This document shows positions 1 through 4,946 of a stretch of DNA of 9,510 nucleotides, in pieces (position 1 is the stretch's first letter; each line of letters begins with the position of its first letter). The notes under the pieces are model-generated. The model saw only the letters and a program-made list of their open reading frames with translations, did not search any database and was not told the DNA's origin. Location of the stretch: NCBI GenBank assembly GCA_003248565.1, contig QFOV01000120.1:1-9510 (forward strand). The letters are read 5' to 3'. The translations under genes and the position numbers were made by a program. The DNA is from Stenotrophomonas sp. GTDB lineage: Bacteria; Pseudomonadota; Gammaproteobacteria; Xanthomonadales; Xanthomonadaceae.

Positions 1-1
1 C

Positions 2-1009
2 AGGGTGACCGACTTCAACGGCGAGCAACCGTTCGGTGTTGGTCCTTACCCGATGAACAACCGGATGGGGCAGCGGCTCAATACCGGCATGACCTATCTA
101 TCCCTGGATGTAAGGATGCGCCCCAATCTGTGCATCCGCAGCCAGACCCTGGTGGACCGGGTAGCGTTTGAGGGTCGCCGCGCAGCGGCGGTGGTGTTGG
201 CTGATGGCCAGCGCATTGAAGCCGACAGCATCGTCCTGAGTGCGGGCACCTATGGCACCGCAGCGGTGCTGCTGCGCTCGGGTATTGGTCCCGCCAATGA
301 TCTACTGGAACTGGACATTGATGTGGTTGCCAATCTTCCAGTCGGTCAACGCCTGCAGGAGCACCCGTTCTTCTACACCACCTGGGCCGCGCGCCCGCAC
401 CGGCTCGGTCTGCCGGTGCCACCCGTGGGTGCGATTCTGTGGGCGCAGTCATCCAAGGCGGCTGCCAATGTCGGGGACTTCCACGTCTCGGCAGTGCATT
501 ACGGTGATCCGCAGGCATCGCCCACTGGCGCCATCTTCATGCTGGCCTTGGCGCTGACCCGGCCGCGCTCGCTGGGGAGGGTGACGCTGCGCTCGCGTGC
601 TGCCGACGCGGCGCCGATCATCGCGCTCAACCTGCTGGCCGACGCGCAGGACCGGCAGTTGATGGTGGAGGGCATCGAGCTCATCCGGCGCGTTGCCCGA
701 CAAGGACCACTGGCGTCGATGATTGCCGAGGAACTGGTGCCGGGCGCGCTGTCGACCTCACACGAAGCGCTGGAAGCGGCATTGCCGATGGCCCTGGATA
801 TCTACCACCATCCCACCTCCACCGCGCCAATGGGCGGTGCCAACGATGTATATGCGGTACTCGACTACCAGGGACGTGTACGCGGCATTGATGGCCTGCG
901 CGTTGCCGACGCCTCGGCGTTCCCTGATGTTCCCTGCGTGGCGACCAACCCAACTGTGATCATGCTGGCTGAGCGCGTCAGCCAATGGATGCGGGATGCG
1001 GAAAGCTGA
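2..1009 (+). CDS. GMC-family FAD-dependent alcohol oxidoreductase, C-terminal part (5' end outside window)
   Basis: This is the C-terminal 335 codons of a glucose-methanol-choline (GMC) oxidoreductase. The frame is open to the left edge, so the GTG at position 5 is internal and about 200 N-terminal residues, including the GxGxxG FAD-binding motif, are missing. Visible family signs are the RPNL segment near 118, the VLSAGTYGTAAVLLRSGIGP substrate-side signature (about 232-291), and the C-terminal module with YHHPTSTAPMGG (catalytic His probably the codon at 809) and ATNPT (Asn codon at 947). His plus Asn is the pair known from choline oxidase (His466/Asn510), whereas glucose oxidase has two His. 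The usual HPxGT motif reads HPTST here, a Gly-to-Ser change. Family enzymes oxidise an alcohol using FAD, passing electrons to O2 (oxidase) or another acceptor (dehydrogenase); which applies cannot be told. The aldehyde dehydrogenase downstream suggests the product is an aldehyde. The family call is firm; the substrate is unknown. Confidence 0.93.
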   Translation, partial: RVTDFNGEQPFGVGPYPMNNRMGQRLNTGMTYLSLDVRMRPNLCIRSQTLVDRVAFEGRRAAAVVLADGQRIEADSIVLSAGTYGTAAVLLRSGIGPANDLLELDIDVVANLPVGQRLQEHPFFYTTWAARPHRLGLPVPPVGAILWAQSSKAAANVGDFHVSAVHYGDPQASPTGAIFMLALALTRPRSLGRVTLRSRAADAAPIIALNLLADAQDRQLMVEGIELIRRVARQGPLASMIAEELVPGALSTSHEALEAALPMALDIYHHPTSTAPMGGANDVYAVLDYQGRVRGIDGLRVADASAFPDVPCVATNPTVIMLAERVSQWMRDAES

Positions 1010-1266
1010 TGTGGCGCGCCGAGCTCGTACCGCGTTTGAAGCGTACCGCGCTGATCTGGCTGGCGGTGTATCCGACCGTGCTGACGGTGGTGAGTGTGCT
1101 CGGTCCGTACGTCGGGCAATGGCCGTTGCCGCTGCGGGTGCTGGGGTCGACGCTGGTCATCGTGCCGATCGTGGTCAATATCAGCGCGCCATTGGTGGAG
1201 ACGCTGGTATCTGCAGTGCGTCGCTATTGGCTGCGTTACAAGCAGCGGTCGACCAGTCCTGAGTAA
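1009..1266 (+). CDS. Small two-helix inner-membrane protein resembling the membrane tail of ABM-family (COG3224-like) proteins
   Basis: An 85-residue protein whose ATG overlaps the GMC stop by one base (TGATG), a typical translational-coupling arrangement. A GGAA at 1000-1003 can serve as ribosome binding site. An upstream in-frame ATG at 985 would give 93 residues but lies deeper inside the GMC gene and is less likely. The protein has a basic N-terminus (RLKR), a first hydrophobic helix (about residues 12-32, with WLAVYPTVL), a short loop containing PLPLR, a second helix (about 42-62) and a basic tail (RRYWLRYKQR). From memory this pattern matches the C-terminal membrane part of COG3224-type proteins, which carry an antibiotic-biosynthesis-monooxygenase domain in front; that domain is absent here. 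Its position between two oxidoreductases hints at a membrane-anchoring or quinone-side role for its neighbours, but this is inference and no function is known. Confidence 0.8.
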   Translation: MWRAELVPRLKRTALIWLAVYPTVLTVVSVLGPYVGQWPLPLRVLGSTLVIVPIVVNISAPLVETLVSAVRRYWLRYKQRSTSPE

Positions 1267-1275
1267 TCAATGTGT

Positions 1276-1281
1276 GGAGGT
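1276..1281 (+). promoter_or_regulatory. Ribosome binding site GGAGGT of the aldehyde dehydrogenase
   Basis: A near-perfect Shine-Dalgarno sequence lies just before the ATG at 1285. It decides the start: the upstream in-frame ATG at 1270 has no such site and would place this sequence inside the coding region. The spacing is short (3-4 bases). Confidence 0.7.
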
Positions 1282-1284
1282 CAA

Positions 1285-2766
1285 ATGAGCAGTGCAACCA
1301 GGTCCCCGGCGCAACTGCGCCGCGCGGCCAACTGGATCAACGGCATTCCGCGCTTTGATGGTGTGCTCAAGGATTCGATCAATCCGGCTACCTATGAGGT
1401 GATCGGCAGCTACCCGGACAATGGCCGTGCCGCAGCGATGGCGGCGGTGTCCGCCGCAGCGCAGGCGTTCCAGCAGACCATGTGGGCGCACGACCACGAG
1501 CTGCGTGCGCGGGTGCTGGAGCAACTGGCGCAGGCGTTCGAACGCAATCGCGCGCGTCTGGCGGAGATACTTTCGCTGGAGAACGGCAAGGTGGCCGCCG
1601 AGGCCGCGTTTGAATTGGACATGGTGCCGAGCAAGCTGCGCTATTCAGCGGCGATGGCGATGCTGGAAGCAGGCCGTGCATTGCGGCCAAAACCTGGGCG
1701 GCTGTCGATGGTCCTGCGCCAGCCAATGGGCGTGGCAGCGGTGATCGCGCCCTGGAACTCGCCGGTGGTGCTGACCATCCGTTCGTTGGCGCCGGCACTG
1801 GCGGCCGGTTGTACCGTGGTGATCAAGTTGCCGTCGCAGGTGGCGCAGACCGCCAGCACCATGGCCAGGATCATGGCCGAGGCCGAATCACTGCCGCGCG
1901 GTGTGATCAACCTGTTTTTCGAAAGCGGCCCGGAAGGTTCCAGCTACCTGGTGGATGCACCGCAGGTGCCGGTGGTCAGCTTCACCGGTTCCACCCGCAC
2001 CGGTCGTGCCATCAGCAGCAGCGGCGCGAAACACCTCAAGCGTTTCGGCATGGAGCTGGGTGGCAAGACACCGATGATCCTGTTCGAGGATGCCGATCTG
2101 GCGCAGGCGCTGCCGGTGATCGAGAAAGCACTGACGGTATTCAGTGGCCAGTTCTGCATGACGGGCTCACGGCTGCTGGTACACGACCGCATCTACGACG
2201 CGGTGCGCGATGGCATGGGCGCGCGCCTGCACATGGTCAAGGTCGGGCCCGCGGCCGACCCAAGCAGCGACATGGGGCCATTGATCGACCGCGCCAATGT
2301 GCAGCGGGTTGAAGCGGTGGTGCAGGAGGCAATCCGTTACGGTGCGGTGGTGGTTGAACGCGGTGGGCCCATTACCAGCGGCCCGCTGCGCAAGGGCGCG
2401 TTCTTCCGTCCGGCCCTGCTGGAAGTGTTCGACAACGCGTTGGACATCATCCAGCAGGAAACCTTTGGTCCAGTGCTCACCATTCAACGCTTCAGCGATG
2501 AGGCGCAGGCGATTCGCCTGGCCAACGACAGCGAGTATGGGTTGGCGGCCAGTGTGTGGACGCGCGATGTTGATCGCGCGCTGCGCGTGGCTGAAGCGCT
2601 TGATGCGGGCTCGGTCTGGATCAACGACTGGGCGCGGGTGTTTGACGGCACGGAGGAGGGTGGTTTCAAGCAGTCAGGGCTCGGGCGGCTCAATGGATTG
2701 GCCGCCTTGGAGGATTTTCTGGAATACAAACATATCGCGCTGCGCCCAGGCTTGGGAGAGCGCTGA
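1285..2766 (+). CDS. NAD(P)+-dependent aldehyde dehydrogenase
   Basis: A 493-residue member of the aldehyde dehydrogenase superfamily, of normal family length. It oxidises an aldehyde to the carboxylic acid in the cytoplasm. All catalytic landmarks are present with the spacing of human ALDH2 (offset 11): Asn158 in PWN, Lys181 in VVIKLPSQ, the FTGSTRTG coenzyme loop, general base Glu257 in MELGGK, nucleophile Cys291 in SGQFCMTGSR and Glu392 in ETFGPV. The residue at the ALDH2 Glu195 position is Ser184. Glu there normally binds the NAD+ ribose and repels NADP+, so Ser may permit NADP+ (inference). The gene starts 18 bases after the small membrane protein gene and belongs to the same operon. The upstream GMC enzyme probably supplies the aldehyde. 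The order recalls choline-to-betaine modules (betA/betB), but nothing identifies choline as substrate and no betI or transporter is in the window. Confidence 0.97.
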   Translation: MSSATRSPAQLRRAANWINGIPRFDGVLKDSINPATYEVIGSYPDNGRAAAMAAVSAAAQAFQQTMWAHDHELRARVLEQLAQAFERNRARLAEILSLENGKVAAEAAFELDMVPSKLRYSAAMAMLEAGRALRPKPGRLSMVLRQPMGVAAVIAPWNSPVVLTIRSLAPALAAGCTVVIKLPSQVAQTASTMARIMAEAESLPRGVINLFFESGPEGSSYLVDAPQVPVVSFTGSTRTGRAISSSGAKHLKRFGMELGGKTPMILFEDADLAQALPVIEKALTVFSGQFCMTGSRLLVHDRIYDAVRDGMGARLHMVKVGPAADPSSDMGPLIDRANVQRVEAVVQEAIRYGAVVVERGGPITSGPLRKGAFFRPALLEVFDNALDIIQQETFGPVLTIQRFSDEAQAIRLANDSEYGLAASVWTRDVDRALRVAEALDAGSVWINDWARVFDGTEEGGFKQSGLGRLNGLAALEDFLEYKHIALRPGLGER

Positions 2767-2815
2767 CCAGCGCCGCATCTTCGCGAGCTGCTGTTTGCTG
2801 CCACGGGGGTGCGGT

Positions 2816-2821
2816 GGGAGG
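2816..2821 (+). promoter_or_regulatory. Ribosome binding site GGGAGG of the catalase-related gene
   Basis: GGGAGG stands 8 bases before the ATG at 2830, an ideal distance. It favours that start over the in-frame GTG at 2809, whose reading would run through this site. Confidence 0.7.
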
Positions 2822-2829
2822 ACACGGCG

Positions 2830-3723
2830 ATGGCGACAGACATGTCGCAGGCGTTGTTTGCTGCCCTGCAGGCCGGGGCGAAAGTTGCGGCTGGCGGCCG
2901 GGTGAATCATGCGCGTGGCCTGCTGGTGGAAGGCCACTTCCGCGCCACCGCAACGGCACCACAGTTCTGCATGGCAGGGGTATTCGGTGGCGAGGATCTG
3001 CGCGTGTTGGCGCGCTTCTCAAGCTCGGGCGCCAATCCGCATATCGATCAGCGCAGTCCCGCAGGCGAGCCGCGCGGCCTGGCGCTGCGGATCGGCAACA
3101 AGGCGGCGATGGTGCTGGTCGGTCACTCGCTCGAAGGCTTCCCGGCCAGTGACCCCGAAGCGTTTCTCGCTTTCTTGAATGCCGTGAACCAGCGCGAACG
3201 CGTGCCAGCGACGCTGGCCGCACAGATGGCTGGCTGTCCGGCAGTGGCGCACTTCGAGGAATTGCGTGCGGGTGCAGTGACCAGCAGCTTCAGTGCCTTG
3301 GATTACCACATGCTGCACGCCTACCGGCTGATCGCCCCGGACGGACATGTGCGCATCGGTCGCCTCAGCGTGCGCGCGACCAAACCCTACGTCGCCCGCA
3401 CACCGCCGGACGGTCCGGACTACCTGGACAAGCGCCTGCGCGGCGAGCTTTCCAAGGGCAGCGTGGTATTCGCCCTGCTGTTCACCCCGGTACCCGAAGG
3501 CGAGGACCCAGCCGACATCACCCGCGGCTGGGACCCCGCCGCGCCATCGTTCGCGCTCGGCCACATCTGGCTGGAGCGGCTGCTCCCGCACCAGAGTGGC
3601 CAGCGTAAAGTAGCCTTCGACCCGGCGCTGTTACCTGCAGGGATAGGGTTTGCTGGCGACCCGATGCTGCATGCAAGGCTCAGGGCGTATCGGGTGGCGG
3701 CTGCGCGGCGGTTGGGGCGATAG
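2830..3723 (+). CDS. Catalase-related haem peroxidase (minimal, SrpA-like catalase fold)
   Basis: A 297-residue protein of the small catalase-like group, far shorter than classical monofunctional catalases (about 480 or more residues). The catalase core is recognisable: His27 in VNHARGLLVEGHF matches the distal haem His; LARFSSSGANPHIDQ and PAGEPRGLALRIG match the RFS and RGFA segments; and Tyr287 in LRAYRVAAARRLG lies where catalases have the proximal haem ligand, in the usual RxxxY pattern after DPML. The LVGHSLEGF segment lines up with LVGNNTPxFF of true catalases, putting His99 near the distal Asn; this alignment is by eye. No signal peptide is seen, so it is probably cytoplasmic. It follows the aldehyde dehydrogenase after 63 bases with no terminator visible. 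Likely roles are peroxide removal or peroxide-dependent oxidation of a small organic molecule; the operon favours protection against H2O2 from the GMC enzyme, if that is an oxidase. Confidence 0.9.
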   Translation: MATDMSQALFAALQAGAKVAAGGRVNHARGLLVEGHFRATATAPQFCMAGVFGGEDLRVLARFSSSGANPHIDQRSPAGEPRGLALRIGNKAAMVLVGHSLEGFPASDPEAFLAFLNAVNQRERVPATLAAQMAGCPAVAHFEELRAGAVTSSFSALDYHMLHAYRLIAPDGHVRIGRLSVRATKPYVARTPPDGPDYLDKRLRGELSKGSVVFALLFTPVPEGEDPADITRGWDPAAPSFALGHIWLERLLPHQSGQRKVAFDPALLPAGIGFAGDPMLHARLRAYRVAAARRLGR

Positions 3724-3757
3724 CCAATCCGCAGGCACCGGCGGCATAAGACGGCTG

Positions 3758-3819
3758 TTGGCAGTAAACCAATTTCCACGGTCTGCTCACAGTGAATGGA
3801 GTTTTACAAATACTGCCAA
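3758..3819. repeat. Perfect 9-bp inverted repeat with distant arms (possible operator)
   Basis: TTGGCAGTA at 3758-3766 and its exact reverse complement TACTGCCAA at 3811-3819 are separated by 44 bases. The loop is too long and the tract too weak for a terminator. Paired regulator half-sites are possible but unproven. Confidence 0.4.
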
Positions 3820-3930
3820 TCCCATATGCGGAGAGTTGCTCAGCCCCTCCGTGGATCAGTATGTCCGGATCAGCCTATGGCGTTGCAGCAAGTATTATTC
3901 TTGCAATGAAGTTACACTCCGTTCATGCTC

Positions 3931-3935
3931 AAGGA
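3931..3935 (+). promoter_or_regulatory. Ribosome binding site AAGGA of the TolA-like gene
   Basis: AAGGA lies 7 bases before the ATG at 3943. The other in-frame ATG at 3925 precedes this site and has no comparable sequence in front, so 3943 is preferred. Confidence 0.6.
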
Positions 3936-3942
3936 CGCGGTG

Positions 3943-4650
3943 ATGAATGACGGTGGGGACCTTCGCGACCGATGCATCGCTTTTTCAGTATCCGTTCTGT
4001 TGCACGTGCTGGCGGTTGTGTGGCTATGGCTGACAAGCGGGGTTGTGGGCGGGAAGGGGTCGGAAGCATTGCGGTATTCAAGCGGTCCGGGAACGTCTGC
4101 GGACTTTCTTGCGCCGGACGAATTCCGTCAGCGGATTGATATCGCGGTTCCTTCCGCCAAGCCTGAAACAGCGGTTTTGCTCGAAGAACCATCGGAAAGT
4201 GTTCAGGCCGCAGAGCCGGTATCAGTAGAGCGCCATATGGATGTAGGGGAGGCGCCTGATTCTGGAATTCTGGATATGCCCGCATTATCTGAAGCAGCAG
4301 CAATCGAGGAAAGTGGAGCGGCAGTGGCAAACCACGCTGGACCGGCGCCAGATCATGGTGGGGAAGCTGCCGGCCACGCTGAGGATGAAGGTTTGCGTGC
4401 TGCATACCTCGCTGCGTTGCGTGTAGCCATACGACAGCACTGGCAGTACGACGGTCCCAAGGGGAGTTGTCGTTTGACGTTGCAGCAATCTCAAGGCGGA
4501 AGGGTGGTCAGTGTTGCGTCATCGAATTGCGCGCTGGATACAGTTGGCCGTCGGGCATTGGAATCAGCGGCCCTGATGGCGCAGCCATTGCCCTATGTTG
4601 GATACGAGTCAGTGTATGCAGACTTCATGGATGTTGATTTCCAGAACTAA
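3943..4650 (+). CDS. TolA/TonB-family energy transducer
   Basis: A 235-residue protein with the three-part layout of TolA/TonB proteins. Residues about 12-34 form an N-terminal membrane anchor containing Ser17, His21, Leu28 and Ser32, exactly the S-x3-H-x6-L-x3-S (SHLS) spacing that in TonB and TolA contacts the ExbB/ExbD or TolQ/TolR proton channel. Residues about 35-145 are a low-complexity Ala/Glu/Pro-rich acidic linker, unlike the Lys-Pro or Lys-Ala linkers of classical TonB/TolA. Residues about 150-235 look like TolA domain III: YLAALRVAIRQHW, then Cys176 (SCRLTL), GGRVVSV, Cys196 (NCALD), RRALESAALMAQPLP, VYADFMDVDF. The two Cys correspond to the disulfide pair of E. coli TolA domain III. 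No tolQ, tolR, tolB, pal or exbBD gene is nearby, so this is an orphan copy, next to RHS genes. It should span from inner membrane to periplasm; its partner is unknown. Confidence 0.87.
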   Translation: MNDGGDLRDRCIAFSVSVLLHVLAVVWLWLTSGVVGGKGSEALRYSSGPGTSADFLAPDEFRQRIDIAVPSAKPETAVLLEEPSESVQAAEPVSVERHMDVGEAPDSGILDMPALSEAAAIEESGAAVANHAGPAPDHGGEAAGHAEDEGLRAAYLAALRVAIRQHWQYDGPKGSCRLTLQQSQGGRVVSVASSNCALDTVGRRALESAALMAQPLPYVGYESVYADFMDVDFQN

Positions 4651-4652
4651 CA

Positions 4653-4691
4653 AACCAAGCCGGAACTTTGGTTGGCCTTTCCTTCTCTTTT
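4653..4691 (+). terminator. Possible weak factor-independent terminator after the TolA-like gene
   Basis: AACCAAG (4653-4659) can pair with TTTGGTT (4667-4673), including one G-U pair, around a 7-base loop. A pyrimidine-rich run follows (TTTCCTTCTCTTTT, 4678-4691) after a four-base GGCC gap. The stem is short and AT-rich, so termination may be partial. Confidence 0.3.
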
Positions 4692-4823
4692 GATCAGGCG
4701 GCGCTATTGGATGAGTGATGTTTTCCACAACAGTGCACATTGCTCAACGCTGTCTGGTCGAGTCGCAACGCGAAGTGGTAGGTTTTTGGCTGAAAGCACC
4801 CTGTTTTCATGTCGCCGATCACA

Positions 4824-4839
4824 GCCGGAGTTTTCCGGC
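4824..4839. other. Tight GC-rich hairpin upstream of the first RHS gene
   Basis: GCCGGA (4824-4829) and TCCGGC (4834-4839) form a perfect 6-bp stem with a GTTT tetraloop. No T-run follows, so it is not a standard terminator. It lies about 108 bases before the RHS start and could be a leader structure or part of a protein-binding palindrome. Confidence 0.4.
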
Positions 4840-4933
4840 AATGCCTGTCCTGGATAACTGGTCCATCCAAGCGATGCTGGTCTGTCACTGCAATTTCCCG
4901 AACGCTGCAATCGTCGAAGTAACGCCCCTCAAT

Positions 4934-4937
4934 GGAG
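4934..4937 (+). promoter_or_regulatory. Ribosome binding site GGAG of the first RHS gene
   Basis: GGAG lies 9 bases before the ATG at 4947. The ATG gives an immediate signal peptide, which supports the start. The eight bases before the ATG (GAGCAGGT, 4939-4946) recur before the second RHS gene at 7651-7658. Confidence 0.5.
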
Positions 4938-4946
4938 TGAGCAGGT

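Larger units (their letters stand above)
3724..3942. other. Intergenic spacer between the redox operon and the TolA-like gene
   Basis: No credible gene is seen on either strand. The spacer contains the long inverted repeat described separately, two GGATCAG direct repeats (3853-3859 and 3867-3873, 14 bases apart start to start) and an AT-rich patch with TATTAT at 3893-3898, flanked by GCAAG (3888-3892) and CTTGC (3900-3904). A promoter for the right block must lie here or upstream, but no convincing -35/-10 pair could be fixed. No clear factor-independent terminator follows the TAG at 3721. Confidence 0.6.
4651..4946. other. Intergenic spacer upstream of the RHS gene pair
   Basis: These 296 bases hold no gene I would accept; frames open here lack ribosome binding sites and family features. 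Contents are a weak terminator-like hairpin just after the TolA-like gene and a tight GC-rich hairpin at 4824-4839. The distance suggests the RHS pair has its own promoter, but none could be assigned reliably. Confidence 0.55.

Noticed and set aside
2..2766. Assignment of the GMC and aldehyde dehydrogenase genes as betA/betB
   Set aside because: The pairing is suggestive, but both belong to large families, and no choline-specific residue, regulator or transporter is visible.
3883..3906. Promoter or terminator around the GCAAG/CTTGC hairpin and TATTAT
   Set aside because: The stem is only 5 bp, no T-run follows, and no -35 element lies at proper spacing.
3650..3943. 97-codon + strand frame across the end of the catalase-related gene and the spacer
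   Set aside because: It starts inside the haem-protein gene and the translation looks like non-coding sequence.
4711..4857. Small frame (48 codons from the ATG at 4711) in the spacer
   Set aside because: No convincing ribosome binding site, signal or membrane segment; composition looks random.
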